Assembly: GCA_023846275.1 (NCBI GenBank)
Contig: CM043875.1
Coordinates: 989,569 to 1,053,568 of the forward strand
Direction: 5' to 3'
Length of the DNA: 64,000 bases
Source: Vanilla planifolia
Lineage: Eukaryota; Streptophyta; Magnoliopsida; Asparagales; Orchidaceae
The position numbers were made by a program, and so were the translations under genes. Numbering within the stretch: position 1 is the stretch's first letter; each line of letters begins with the position of its first letter. Positions 9,967 to 24,152 of this stretch are shown one piece after another. The notes below the pieces were generated by a model. The model was not told where the DNA came from, made no database searches, and saw nothing but the letters and a program-made list of their open reading frames with translations.

Positions 9967-12900
9967 TGGTGAATGCTGCTGGTCAGAATTGCTTTGCCAA
10001 TAATTTTCCACATGTTCTTCATATCTTGATGATGATATCATTGAATTCTTTTTCTTCCTCTATCTTAGATGATGACTTAGTTTCTCGTGTTGTTTTGGGC
10101 TCAGTTGGCTGCTTCCAATCCTTCCTACTATTATTACTAATAGAAAGGTGAAAATGATGACAAGGGAGTACGGAAGAGAGGTTTTTCATATGCTTGTGTG
10201 CATTTGTTTGCAGGACACTATTTTTTTTTCTTGCCCTTCAATATAAAAGGATGGACACCCGTATTTCTTTCTACTGTTCCTTGCCTGTAAATTTTTGTTT
10301 CTAAGACTTATTTGTACTATTGCTTCATTTTCTGTTGTAATCTTTTGATGTAGTATCAATTCTAACCAAATTTCAAGAAACCATGGCCTTTGAATGTGGG
10401 TTCAATATCTTGATATGCTTTTAACAAAGGATGGTCAATTTGACTTTATTGGTAATTTTGGAAAGGATTATGGTTTTCTTTTTGAAAGAATAGCTGCAAC
10501 TTATATTACATCAGAGATTTATACATAGTTTCTCTTGTAATGTGTGAGCAAGCTTATCAGGGAGGGCATACCTTGTACCCACGTACAATCACCCACACAA
10601 CTTCTTCTTGCAACCCAATCAGCTCAGTTTCTCTCTAAGCACATGAGTAATTTTGAAAAGGATTAATGGTTCAATTGTTTTCAACATCCTATTCCTTTAT
10701 TGAATAGCTTAAACTCCTTAAACACATGACCATTTAAGCGAAGCAGGGAGTGCTATTAAAGAGGTCAATTACCTTGACTCACAACGTGAAGTTGTGTTTG
10801 ACATTTCAAAATAAGATAATAGATACCAAAATAGAGTTTGAAATGTGATTATTAGGATATTATCTTTGATAAATAGGAAAGTGTTATCAATTTTTTTTGT
10901 TTTTCTTTCTAGTAGCTAATAGTGCTGTTTAAATTGTCAGGTAGTTTTTACTTGCATGTAGACCAAGAAGTGTACTTACCATAGGTATATTCTTAAATTT
11001 GTTGAATTACGCTATCACATGGCTTTTGTTTTACATGGAATCATATCCTAAAGTTTATCCATTAATGTTGATTCTTCTAAACGTTGATAGAAGATAGAGA
11101 GATAGGAGAGAGGAGAGAAATACCAATGTCAGCATTCTATTACTTCTAATAAATAAATTTTAGTTATTAAATTATGCAATTGTTCCAATTTGGGTGCGTA
11201 GTCACTATATCAACAATGTTTTTGGCATGGGGAGCCTCATTTTCCCATTGTTTGCTATAGGGGACTAGGTTAGGTTTTCTTTTTCTTGACTTATTTGTGT
11301 TCCTTTCACTTCATTGTGTTTCCATTTGCCACTGATCTTAGTTAAAGTTTGATTTTCTATTTTATGCGTAGAACCTTGTGGATATGTGGTAGAAGTTGGG
11401 CTATTGACGGGATTTGATCACATGGCTTCCATGTACTTAATGTTTGCTTGAAGTTCTTCCAATGAATTCCACCAGCATGACAAGTTTTACAGTTGGTGTT
11501 GCAAATGAGTAGATGACCAAGAGAGACTTTATTCTTGTTAGGTTATGCTTTGAAAAGCAACGACCACTGCACAATGAATCAATGAAGTGGAGAGTGTCAT
11601 TATGAAAAAAGAAACATTTATGCAACTATTGCTTGTGAAGCTGTAGTTTGTAAGATAAAATTTTGGGAGTCTACGTCCTGAAACTAATGTTACAAGGAAT
11701 ATAGGTATTCTTGGAGTTGAAATGATGATTTTTTTAGGCACGAATCAATATGTTTGTGATCATGGTTCTTAGTTCAAAGATGTGTCACTTGAGATGCAAG
11801 TGAAAAAAGAGATTATGTTTGTCTTTTTGAGAACGTTATTGTGGGTGGCTTGGGATGATGCCTTGTTCCATAAGCAAGCCATTATACTAACGTCAACATT
11901 TAGTTCCTTGAGGGTTGAGATCCAAAGATGATTGAGCGGGAAAAGTTAACTTGTCGTTGGTGTCATTTTTTGGTCCAATGTGCAAAAATATCTAAATAAT
12001 TGAAAATTGATTAAAAACATATCTAGTTTTGAACCCAAACCCAATCCAATTTGGAAACATTTTAATTATAAATGTATAAGAAACATGATGGGGGATATAG
12101 CTGAGTTCTCTATTGAGTACAAACTAATTTGGAGCCCCAACTCTGTAGCGGGTTCAAATGACACATGTTGCATGATTTCTTGTAGTGTCGTCAGCTTGAA
12201 ATCTCGAGTTATTTATTGTGTTGTTTTTGATATGTGAGAGCATGTGTATGCTTGTATAGGAATTTTCACTTGTTTACTTGTTGTCTCTTGAAATGTCAGT
12301 ACGATTTACTTGAGTTTGTTCTATTTTTTTAGTTGTGGTGATGATAAAGTGTGTTTGTTAAATGTAACTTAGGATGGATTGATTGATCAAGTGCAACATT
12401 TTAGATGTTTTGGTGTTTGATCACATAGTTTGGTTTGGTACTTGATTCTTTTTTTTTAAAGAAGGTTGTATGCTATGTAAATCTAGGCAAGTAGCTAAGA
12501 AGGTTACCTTGTCTCCTTTTGGTCTGTCATGCTTCGGGGACCTTGGGAACTAGCTGGTTGACAATGACTCTTGCGTGGTTGCTTGTATGCGATGTGTTAC
12601 CTTTCCTTCTTCCTTGATTCCCCTCTACTACTATAGTCCATTTGTCCTCTCCCCTCATTGTATGTTTTCCTTTTTTCACCTTGTTATAAGGCTCTCATGT
12701 TACTTGAATGATGGTCAGAGAAAGGAATAAAACTCAATACAACATGATTGTTCATACTCTAACTTAGTTTCTTTTCCACTTTCAGACTTGCCAAAATGGT
12801 AGTTTTGGTAACTTATTACATGAGTGAATGTTTATTATTTTATTCTCTGGTTGTATGCCTTTTTCACCTAACTACTCTTTGTTGTATCAGCTGCTATTTT

Positions 12901-14600
12901 CTTGCATGTTCCATTTTGAACAAATCCTAGGTTTGGACTTGTATTTATGTGGTATTTCATACACTTTGCATTACATCACATTATCTTTTCAATGATAGGG
13001 GCATCAATTATGGGTGCTGCAAGATATAATGATAGGGTCAGCTTAGTATTTTTCTATTTGATTGGATAATCGAGTCAGTAATTTAGAGATTTTATTGCAC
13101 AATTATCCATAGTTGCAGTACCAGTGGACATCAGTTTCAATACAGTTTGTAGCTGTTGATTCAGGACTCCAAGAATTTCAAATTTGCATAATTTTTTTAT
13201 TTTGGTCATATATTTTTAGTTAGATATTCATATTTGAGATTTCTTAGCCATTTGATAGGTAAGAGAAATTGTCATCTGTATTTTCTATGGATCCCGAAGG
13301 AGTCCATGCGATATTCAACTTATTACTACCATGCTATGTTGAAATTAATGAAATCTAGAAGTTTGTTTGAGTCTGCTTTTCAATCATTTTTTGCTAGCAG
13401 ATTAGCAAATATTGTTCCAAGCATGGGTTATATTTATGGGGGAGAAGTAGACTAGTGAGAAATTACCAACCCAATGCATCAGGCAAGGGATTTCTTTTGC
13501 CCAAACAAAGCTATTTGATAAACCTCATCGACTTTGTCTAAAGCCTTTAACTCAGCCTATCTTTCAAGAAGAGTAGTAAGAATTTACCTCCTTTGGCATA
13601 GTGAACTCTCCCATGACGTTGTAGTTATCCTTCCTGTGTCTAGAGTTTCTAAATAAAAAATTCATCATCTTTGTGTATCTTTCTAAGCTTGATCTAGCCA
13701 ATGATCGATTTGCTTTTGAGTGTTGCATGAATTCTTTTTCTCAAGCTATAGCATTGAAAACTAATTTTTTAATAGTTTCTATTTTGCATAAAATAGAAAA
13801 ATGTCCTTTGACTACTTCATCTTTGATTTTTATCACTACCACCTACCTCATCTGCTTGCACCAGCATCACAATGTATTTCCCTACCAGATGCCAATTGCG
13901 TTGATCATTCTCAAATTTCTTTCTCTTCCATTTGAAATTTCAATTTGGACTTGTCACATACTCTAATGATTTATCCTTCATCATGTGATATCAAATTGAG
14001 CCTTGCTGTGTTTCATCTATGACAACAATCCACAAGGAGTTCATCACTGTTTCCTTCACCATCACATATTGAGCAATTTTATTTTGTGTTGATTAGTGGG
14101 AGGATCAACTGAACAACTTTCATGAGCATATGACCAACCGCATTGATATGTAGACTCTGTAGTTTGGGTATTAATTGTTTGATATGACATCTAAATCAAG
14201 TGAATTTTGTGTTGTTGGAAAGATAAAATATGTTCTACATTTCATTTGTTCACCACACAACTTATTTTGGCCATCTTCTTGGAGAAAAATTTGCTGTAAA
14301 TTTCATGTTGCAGAACTACTTGGAAGTTGTTGCATCAAACTTACAAGGTATAACTTTCATTCAGTTGAACACAACCTTCTATTATTTTTATCTAAATTTG
14401 TTTTTGTTTTTAAACAAAGATACTTATCTTTTCATTCCTGCACCCATTTTATATCTCTTGGCAAATCTTTAGGTCTGTTAAGTCAAACACATGCACAACC
14501 TTTAGATGACAATGGAAGATGTCTCTTGTTATTAATTTAAAAATCTGTGTTCTCCTTCCAAGTTTTCACCTGACAGAGCTAAGCTTGTTCATAGTTAGAC
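9967..14600. other. GAE 3' flank and gene-free intergenic DNA
   Basis: 9967 to about 10400 is probably the GAE 3' UTR and terminator, T-rich with ATATAAAAG-type signals. From about 10.4 to 14.6 kb I find no convincing gene: open frames are short (under about 125 codons), have no recognisable motif and no GC-rich codon bias. 11095-11125 is a GA-rich tract. This is likely decayed repeat DNA, but I cannot name a family. Confidence 0.5.
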
Positions 14601-14607
14601 ACATAAC

Positions 14608-14960
14608 ATGTGGCTTTCCAAAGAATTAAAGTTTGTAGATGCCAATGGCATGCATTTACTGCGCGATTTGCAGCAGATGGCGACCTCACGCGCGCTGGCA
14701 GATGACTTGCAGGGCGCCTTACTTGAGTCTCCATCAGGAACAGACAACAAAGCAGCTTCTCATCGTTGCGCGGACGCGGACGATGGATATGCGGTCGTCC
14801 ATCGTTGAGGTGCTTCAAAGATACGACGGTGTCGTATGAGACGATGGGTTTTTCATCTCGTCGTCTTGTGGTCCTCTTTGGTTTTCTCTCGCCGATTGAT
14901 GAGATTCACATGCGGTATCGTGGATCGCTGCTGCCCTTAAAGGCCCGAATTAATGTCACT
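14608..14960. other. CpG-rich island of unknown origin in AT-rich DNA
   Basis: This stretch is much richer in GC and CpG than the kilobases around it and holds overlapping open frames on both strands (for example 14608-14808 + and 14579-14818 -). None is recognisable. It contains nested inverted repeats: ACGATGGA/TCCATCGT around 14780-14806, and ATACGAC-GGT-GTCGTAT at about 14820-14836, the latter enclosed by CCATCGT...ACGATGG. It could be a captured gene fragment, a young non-autonomous element or an exon of an unseen gene. Confidence 0.4.
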
Positions 14961-15049
14961 TGGCTCTATCGTATTAAAGATCGTCTATGGATGTGCATGA
15001 TAATGAATAAATGCTTCAAAAAGTTAAATAAATTGTTCATGATTTGATT

Positions 15050-18000
15050 GACATAAATCCTTTGGAGACATCACACCATTAAACTGTTGTTTTAATGAAT
15101 GAAACACTGGTATTACTATTCATTAAGTACTACTAGTTATTAAATTTCAAAGTATATTTTTATGCTTGTTATTTTATTTTTTCTTTTATTAAAACTTTAT
15201 TGATAAACAACATAATTATCTATGATCAAATATAAAAGGTATATCATTATGTTCATCTTGAATATGTTCTTTAGAATTCATTAAGAGAATCTCTAGCATT
15301 TGTTTTTGTTTTTTCAATAGTAAATTTTATTGAACATTAAACTAATTAATAAAATAATATTCAAAAAGCATTTTTAGATATTTTTTAGAAGTTATTTATT
15401 TGATAACTAAAATTAAAATTTAACTTTTTAATTAAAAAGATAATAAAACATAATTCTTATATATTGTTCAAATAAAAAGATTTTTTTTGTAATAGTTAAA
15501 GCAATATAATGAAAAATAATGGTTTTATTATACAGAAAAAACTAAAACCTATTAAATTATTTGATATAATTTAAAATAAATATCTTTTTATGATAAAAAT
15601 TGGGTACTCATCTTTGAAAACTCCTTTGCTCTTAATTTTTTTTTTAAAAAAATAAATTGATTTAAAGGTTCAACCCAACTTCTTTGCTCTGTTGAACCAC
15701 ACATTTGGTTAAGAAATGTGGGATACAAAGTTATATTGGGTGCCATTATGAGGAAATAACGACTTTTTTCTGCCAAGTCTTTTTCAGAATTTATTGATAT
15801 AATTATTTCAGTTAAACCTAAAATGACTGTAGAAGAAAATTAGTGATGTTGAAGAAACAACTACTTTGTAAATTATCATTAACCAGTTTTAATGGAAGGA
15901 ATTTATATATAAAAATAAATACATAAAAATTGGAGTTTTTAAAGAGAAGGTTATATATATATATCTCAAATAGATTTTTTTGAACATAACAACTTTATAT
16001 GAGATACAAAGAAATTCTTTTAATTCTTGTCACGTAAAATATTTTGATCCTTTGTGTTGGACTTCATCAGCTCACGTGATATTATTTTATTTTGATAATA
16101 ATAATTTTTTTAGTATTTATTATCTGAACAATATATTGAAGGTTATCTCTACTTTTTTAGAAATTTAATGAGAATGAGATCATCTTTTTCAATTTGTATC
16201 TGGTAAGAGTTTGGGCCCACCAATTCTTTGATGATGTAGGATCATTCTCTTGTAAATTTGTATGTCTATTTAACATATTTTTAAAGTTATATTAAGATAA
16301 GCTAACTTGATGATCACTTATTATGAAGTAGCTTAGCGAAGTATTCAAATTGAGAAGCTTCACATGCTTAAAGACATGAACAATGAAGAAGGATTCCAAT
16401 GGTTTGCATGAGCTCAAAAGGTTTTGTTAAGCTTCTTCATTGCTTAAGGACTTATGAGAATTGAAGTTGAATTTAACCTTTTTTTAATTAAGAGTTTACA
16501 TTATGCAAATGTTATATTTGCATCTTGCTTAGTTTTGATTCTATAGTTGATTGCATATAGAATATCAAGGGAAATCCATATGAGTTAATTTAATTCATAA
16601 TTATCTTTGCACCATGATTTGAGTATATAGGTTTTGATTATGAAATTGTCTTAAAAAAGAGAAATGCTTGCTTTCAAAATGAAACAAACCCTAAGCTGCA
16701 AGTGATGTTAAAATTTTCATGTGACACTACAAACTTGCTTTATAATCCTTAGAATGCATGAAATTCAAGAGACTTCAAATTGTACAAAACTCTTAAGTTT
16801 GCATTTTGTAAAATCCTAATTTTTGTACTTAACATTTGTTTTTTATGTAGTTATGTATGATATATTAAATCCACATATAAAGCGTGGAAGCTCACTAATG
16901 GTATTCCAATGTGTGCTATCTCAATAATATTGAACCAGATGATCATGTATAATACGTTATTATCAATGTCCAATGCGTCATGATAAGTTTATTAGGTGCA
17001 TGATCTAATGGTCGGTACAAATGAAAGGCAGCTTGAACTAAAAACATATAATAAATAATTTGATTAGATTTTTTGAAATTGAATATAACCATTATGCATT
17101 CATTTGCAACCATGAGAAAGGATACTTTGGGATCTTGCTTTTAAATAAGTTTCTAAATAATTAAAATTGATTGATGATTTTTGGTAATCTTTGGAGAATC
17201 ATTTGAGAGTACATATTATATTTTATATTTCATATTTTATCAAGTGAGGAATTTATGATGGTGGAAGGACAACATCAATCTAGAAAAAAAAAGAAATATA
17301 TGAATCAAAATTGTTCATCTTCTCATTATTTTTTATATTTGTGATAGATCTTTAATCAATATTATAATTTCTTTCCAATTGAGTATCACATGTGAATTAC
17401 ATCAATACATCATATCATAAATGAAATAGTTATGCAATCACCTATTTGATATTTAGTAATTTGTATTTAATTTTTTTTTCTTTTTCCTTTTTTTACAATC
17501 ATACATTAGGGATATATTTTTTTCTTCACTATTTATGTCCATACCATTTTTAGTATTTACCAAAATTTAGCTCATGATTTTATATTGATTCCATTAGACT
17601 AAACTACATTTTTGTCATCATATTGTCTTATCCATTTCCGTGAAACCATCCAATGTGCTTCCAACAAACATCAAACTCACTTGATTGTTTGATCCAACCC
17701 TTTATTTGATTGCATCCATGTCCTCATCCATCAATTTTATCAAATCGTCTACTCTTTTGACTAAAATGTTTGACATTCACTTAAAGCTTTACATGTAATG
17801 TAAACTTTTCGACAAAACTTTTACAAAATCTCTTAACATCTTTATAAGCTTAATTTTGCAGGCTCTAACTCTCATGCAAGTTTATTCAAGCATTGTAGCT
17901 TAGTTTTTGTTAAACCTTCTTTAGAAATAGAAACAAATCTCACAAAATCTTGCATGGCTTTCCTTGGCAAGGTTAATACAAGGGTCTTCCATTGAATTGA

Positions 18001-21000
18001 GCACTTGCACAATTTCTTTTTTCCTTCTTCCTTGCTCAATTTTTCTCCTAACTATCCCAATCATGCACACGTAGTAATTCTCTTTCTCACCTCAATTGAT
18101 TATATACTTAAGAAAAATCATATTTAACAATGGTTTAAGAAAAGTATATAAGACATCCTATTGAATGTGTTTTTCATGTGAGAAGACTTTCAAGATTCAT
18201 TAAATTAGTTTTAAAAAGTAATGCTATTAAGCCTTACATTTTCGTACTTAATCATACTTTTTCAACAATATATGTCGTTGTTCATATTCTCTTTTGATAA
18301 TACTTTTCTTAATAATCAAAGCTATCATTACTGAATCATGGATCTTTGTATCAATAGTTTGATAATAACAGAATTATTATATTATGTTACTAATGATTTT
18401 TGTTAAGATTATAAATTATACATCTCAAGATCAAATAAATAAATCATGTAGAGATATTGATCACTTGACTTAAGTTTAGTGATAGCATTTTGGTGTAAAA
18501 TGTAAATGACATCAAGAGAAACTTAAGCTTAAGTAATACTTTGAAGAAGATCTTTGAACTAACATGAACAAGTCATCTTTATTGGTATTAGTATTTTATC
18601 TTATTATAATTTATTTGGGATAATAAGATTCTTGGATTTCTGTATGAGAGTTAAATGCTTTCAAATCATTCATACACTCTCTTATGAATTAGCTTGCATA
18701 TTATTTTTTAGTTACTTTTATTGAGTTAAATTACATATCTATTCTTCATTACTTTACCAAGTTGTTAGTATGCCTCTTATTCAAATTGTATTAATTATAA
18801 GAGCTTTGGATTTTGTGCTCTTTCGTCCAATTATTCAAGACTTTTGTTTTTGTGTTTTTCTTGATCTTTCAACCATTTTTGTAATGACTTGTTTTTCTAA
18901 TGTTATAAGCTCTTATGAGTTGGTGTTGTAGGGTCCTTTAGCCTAATATTATAAGCTCTTCTAGGTTGATGATGTAAGGTCTTTTAACTCGATGTTTTTT
19001 GGATCCTCTAGTTTGCTTTTTATATTGACCCTTTTGTGGCTATGGTAAATAAGGAGTGATTTAGTACAAACTTAACCATTTAATAGGGGGAGATATAGAT
19101 ATTTGTGTTAAACTACTTAAAAATCTTATTATATATTCTTTAATTTATTTGTACTTTCATACAAAGATTTTCAAAGCTACTCACAATTTTGAAAACAAGC
19201 TTTATAAGAGCTATTATGTTAAAGAAAAGAGTTTTGTTATGATACGTTTGAATTAGTTTAAATTTGTAACTTTCAAAATTCATCCCATAGTATGTGGACA
19301 TCAAAATCTCATAGTTTACTAAGCATTTCTCAAAACTCTTTGGCCCTTTGTTTTATTATTGAGTTATTGAAATTATTATCACTATATTTTTTTTGTTTTA
19401 CTCTATAATATTAAATGCTAATCATCCTCATTGGGAGCCATTAAAATACAATAATCATTATAACCTTTTTAGAAAAAATATATTTTCATACATTTTCATT
19501 TATATCAAAGTCAATGATATTTAATTGAACTACACTTTAAGTGTATATAAAAGCTATTAAAATATTGCACATTGAGATGATGAAGACGATTTTGGCAATT
19601 AAGTTAATCAAAAAAATGTGATTGCAAGAACTACAAATGTGGGATAAGCTAAAAATATGCACATAATAACTTTATTATGATTTTAATGTATAGAAGTTAT
19701 GCCATAATAATAATAAATTTCAAATGAGATGTGTATTACAATATAAATTAAAAAACCTTCCAAATATCATATAACATTATGCATGTAAGAATAGTTCAAC
19801 ATAATTAATAATTATGATAAAAACATAAGGCAATATAACATATAATAATTACAACCCAACATATGAACTCATACATCATCCTTTTGCGAAACAATTAAAG
19901 AACATGTAATGGATCCATGAAAACCAATTGGTGTTACAACACGTCACTGTAAATCAAGATATGTCCCGACACACCTTGACACACACCAACTCAACTCTCA
20001 ATGCAAGTAGTGCCTCACAACAATACAAAGTAGTGAGGAGAGAAAACATTTGAGATAGTAAGTGGGGCATCACGATGTGGTTGGCGGTGTTAAGGATGAC
20101 TTACGGCAACAAGATTATCACAATATGAGTGGTGTTTTGACTCAAGGCACTTATGAAACTAATGATGACCTTTGCAATGCTAAGAAAAACTTTTGAAAAA
20201 TGCATTTTTTAGCTCTTGAAAATGGCATTGCTAGAAAGCTAAGAAGATTAAGGAACACTAAAGACATAGTGAATAGAAAAGAATCTGGTGATAATGGAAT
20301 TGAAATGCACTTTATAGGATTTTTTAAAGTTTAAACTTTGATTGAGAGGATAAGAAGGTGCGGCACATAAGTGGGCATGAGTGAGTGGGGAAGGGATGAA
20401 CTATGTGAGCACTAATGTCAACATCACTAATTTGAGAGATTCTCTAATCAGTTGTTATTTGATAATGATATTTATAACTATCAGTTAACAAAGTCTATGA
20501 AAAGAATTCTAAGAAATTGTTTTGTATTTGATTTTTTAGTCTGTAAGACGTTAATCATAGACAATCTTGAAGATGATAATAATGATCATTCGTTTACTCG
20601 TAGATATGTGGTCACTATATGTTGATCGTTCAAGTATAACAATACTCTTACTAATGATTTCAAGCTCAATAGCTCATACATATATCATAATTTAAGTATG
20701 ACCAAAATATCATCTGGTTTAACAATAACAACAATAATACGATATTTATTTTTCTATTCTCAATAATTCCTATGTTAATTGCATTAATTCTCAATAATTT
20801 ACCTTTTGACAACAAAAAAACATATCAATTCATATAAGTACTTCATATTGTTTATAATTCAATCATAATTGTATTCAAGTATTAAAATTTAATTTTAAAA
20901 CATAGCAAATCATTGCAAAAATAAATAAATAAATAAGTACATTCATTTACTAAACATTCTTATTCTTATTCTCACTATTTAGATCAATTTTAATTTTAAG

Positions 21001-22600
21001 AGAATAAATCTTAACATCTATCTTTATATCAAAATTTTGCATAAAACTAACCATAAAATTTAACTAAAAAACTAGTGATTTTAAAACCATCTCTTTTAAC
21101 ATGAGAAATTCAAATAGATTTTGCTTTAAATAAGCTCTTAACAAACATAAATTCAAAATTTTTACTCTACTAAATATCTTGTATACAAATTACTACAATG
21201 AGATGCATATTTATTGATAATAGCTAATAATGTGTTAATTTTATAAACTTCAAAACAAAAAGAATAAAATCATGTTTTATATGTGGTTCATTTATAACAA
21301 AATCTATAAGAAAGGTGTACTATATCCTTTTAATAAGAAAAACGTAAAATTGTTGATCAAATTGATGACAAAGAATGCACAAAACCTAAAGCACATCTAA
21401 TTATGAATACAAAAGGTCCATTAAATATCCCTTTTCTCAATACGATGCATTGAAGGGCATTAATTATTGATTTTTGGAGTTATAACTTAATTTTTACAAA
21501 AAATTAGACTATCAAATATTTTGAATTGTATGATAAGATTATTAGCCAATGAAGACGAGTCTTTCAGGTGAAGAATCAAACCAACATATCACAGAAACTA
21601 AAACCTTCTTCAGAGCAATCAAATAGTCACACTATAAGACTATTCTAGGGTCAAAAGGGCATCCTTAATCCCCAAGGTAATAAGAGATATTCTTTATTTA
21701 TAAAATTAATGAGAAAAGTTTTTTAAACATCATGATTTTTTTCATGAGTTTGATTCATTTTTTATTTAATTATGAGAAATCATTATTAAGTTGTTCTTAT
21801 TGGATATTGCTTCATTTCCTAAAATATTAAATTTTCAAATAAATATTTTTTTTAGCCAACAAAAAAACAGATAAATCCAAATGATGTTTTACAACTACCA
21901 GCCTCTTTTGTTACCTGTCACGCTTTAAATAAGCCCACCAGACATCTGATTGCTGTCTTCTGAATACACATTGCCACCGTTTGAATTAAATAAATGATGT
22001 GATGATTTAAATGCTTTACAATATTGGTGTTAATAATGATGTCAAGCTTATCAAAACAATTCGATCCAATTTTCTTTTCAAAAATATTATTTAGCCCAAC
22101 AATTTTGTTCGTTCCAATCATAATAATTGAATTTAATTATATAAGAATATCATGAGAAAGATAATATTAAAAATGTATAGTTGAAAGAGAGTCAATATTT
22201 GATGAATAATATATATATATATTTAATTTTAAAAGTATAATAAATTAATATTGATGATTATGATTGCTAAATAAATCATAGTTTAGGATTTGTAATTTTG
22301 TTTTTAAAATTTAGTAGTGAACCCGTGTGCATTGGTCATTGACGATCAAAAGATAATTTTATTTCGATAATTATCAAATAATTCAACCTAATTTCTTTCT
22401 AGAAATATAAATATTTATTAAATTATTTTGACAAAATCAAAATCAAAATGAAATTATGAATATCAAAAAAATTGATAAATATTAAAAATCATTTAATATT
22501 TAATTTTTACACGTTATATTCCAGAGAGAAAACATTTTTAATATTTAATTTTTAAGCACAAGTGCATGTAATAGAGGCCCATAGTTCGCTCAACTCATAA
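15050..22600. other. AT-rich intergenic DNA, no supported gene
   Basis: About 7.5 kb with very low GC and no open frame above about 67 codons. Two 46-bp imperfect tandem units start at about 18897 and 18942 (TAAT.TTATAAGCTCTT...). A purine run AATAGGGGGAGATA at about 19083 resembles a copia-type polypurine tract, suggesting decayed retroelement DNA, but no protein motif supports this. The last few hundred bases before 22600 probably hold the promoter of the next gene. Confidence 0.5.
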
Positions 22601-22666
22601 ATATGCTTCTGTCCATCTACCTTGCCTCGTTCATAACTCTCAGAAGAGAAGGACCTCCTCCCAGTA

Positions 22667-24132
22667 ATGGCTGTAACTCCCTCTTCCTCCTGCCATTCCC
22701 CTTCTTCCTCTTCTCCTCTTCCCCATCTCTTGCGCTCTCCTCCGCACTTCACCCCTGTAAGTTCTCCGCCTTTTGGAATGACACAAAAAAACGGAGGGCC
22801 GAGTTTTATTTACAGCTCTCTCACCCACCATTCATTTTGCAGATCCAGGAAGATGAGAGGGAAGAGGGCTTCGACGACGAGCCCGACCCAAACATCGCCT
22901 CAGCCCCACCATACCGCCACGAACCCACGCCTCTCCACCCAGCGGCAAAGCCCGCCTCTTGCCCCACTCGCGGGGCAGACGGGATCCTCCAAAACCTCTC
23001 TGTTTCGTGCAACAAGTGCCGGCCTTCCTCCCGCGGCAAGATCTCTGTCGTCCCCGTCGAATCCAATGGCTCAAAACGGCCCTCCGACGACCACCGCTCC
23101 ATCGTCTCCAGCGGCCTGTTCCGCTCGATCTTTGGCACTATAGCACTCAAAAGTCCTCTCCACGCTTCCTCCGCGAAAGGACAATCCTCTAAGGAATGGA
23201 AGATTATGGCGGCGGAGCTCTCCCGGAAGCTCCTCGTCGCCGTCCGCAAGCGCGACGAAGCCCTCCTTGAAGCTTCCAGGTTGAAGAATTCCGTCTCCGA
23301 GCTCGAACGAAAGTTAGACATGCTCGAGAACTATTGCCGCGACCTCCGGGTCGCTATCAACCGCTACGACACCGGTCCGGTCCACTTCGTCCACATGGAG
23401 CCGTTCGTCACTGCCGTCGCCGACGCACGGGTTGCTGTCCGTAAACTGAGTCGGTGCCTGCAGAACCAGCTACGGGCAGCGCCGCGGTCCCTTCACCGAG
23501 TCGCCTCCCTTCTCCTCTCCAGCGGGCTGGATCGTAAGAAGCCGGCGAACCTTCTGATCGGCATGGAGTCGCTGCTGAACCAGGTTTTTTACTCAGACTT
23601 CGAGAGGGCCGGTTACGAGGAAGGCTTGCTGGCGGACCCAGCAGCCCGGTGCGCTGCTAGCCGCGCGGCTTACGAATCTGTTCGGGAGCTAGGGTGGGAA
23701 GAGGTCCTGAGCAGGGGAACAAGGCATTACAGCAAGGGTCTGAGCCGGTTCTGCGACCGGCGGATGAGCGAGGTGGTGGGGATACTAGGCTGGGGCCGAG
23801 TCTGGCCCGAGGAGCTCCTGCAGGCGTTCTTCGTCGCAGCCCGGGGGGCATGGGCGGTGCACCAGTTGGCCCGGTCCGTTCACCCCGCAGTGCCCATCCT
23901 CCGGGTCGACAGAGGAGCGCGGTTCGACCCGGTTTACATGGAGAACAGTGCGGTTGGTAGCGAGGCGGGGTTGGACGCCGGGAAGGATCAGCCATCGGCG
24001 GCCTTGGTGAGCTTGATGGTAGCTCCGGGGTTCTATGTGCAGTCGGCCGGCTGCGGCTTGGTCAAATGTAGGGTCATTGTTGCATTTGGGGTTAACCGAG
24101 GCAGCGGGCGAAACGGTCCGGAAGAGTGCTAG
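22667..24132 (+). CDS. DUF641 protein, GIL1/IRKI-like (two exons: 22667-22756, 22843-24132)
   Basis: The C-terminal two thirds match the DUF641 family, which includes GRAVITROPIC IN THE LIGHT 1 and IRK-INTERACTING PROTEIN; members are linked to tropism and receptor-kinase signalling, with molecular activity unknown. Clear family segments are AAELSRKLLVAVRKRDEALLEASRLK with a coiled coil after it, the NQVFYSDFE region, GTRHYSKGLSRFCDRRM, WPEELLQAFFVAARGAW and VMVAPGFYVQ-like VAPGFYVQSAGCGLVKC. A continuous frame starts at 22603, but I prefer a spliced model: ATG at 22667, 30 codons, donor GTAAGT at 22757, acceptor TTTTGCAG ending at 22842, phase 0, then IQEDEREEGFDDE. This gives 459 residues and removes an odd hydrophobic N-terminus. 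The 86-bp intron is short but acceptable. GIL1 versus IRKI cannot be decided by eye. Confidence 0.85.
22757..22842 (+). other. Predicted 86-bp intron in the DUF641 gene
   Basis: GTAAGT donor and a pyrimidine-rich TTCATTTTGCAG acceptor, both flanking phase-0 codons. The intron has no stop in the frame starting at 22603, so intron retention would leave the downstream frame open. For translation from the 22667 start, retention would shift to a different frame. Confidence 0.65.
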
Positions 24133-24152
24133 AAGTCAACAATGTGCATGTT

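Noticed and set aside
13673-13966. 97-codon frame in the 13-14 kb region
   Set aside because: Hydrophobic, AT-driven codons, no family resemblance and no supporting exon signals.
19080-19095. Purine run AATAGGGGGAGATA as a copia polypurine tract
   Set aside because: No LTR boundary or pol motif could be found next to it, so it is not called as an element.
23657-23995. Minus-strand 112-codon Pro/Arg-rich frame in the DUF641 gene
   Set aside because: Shadow of GC-rich third positions; no motif.
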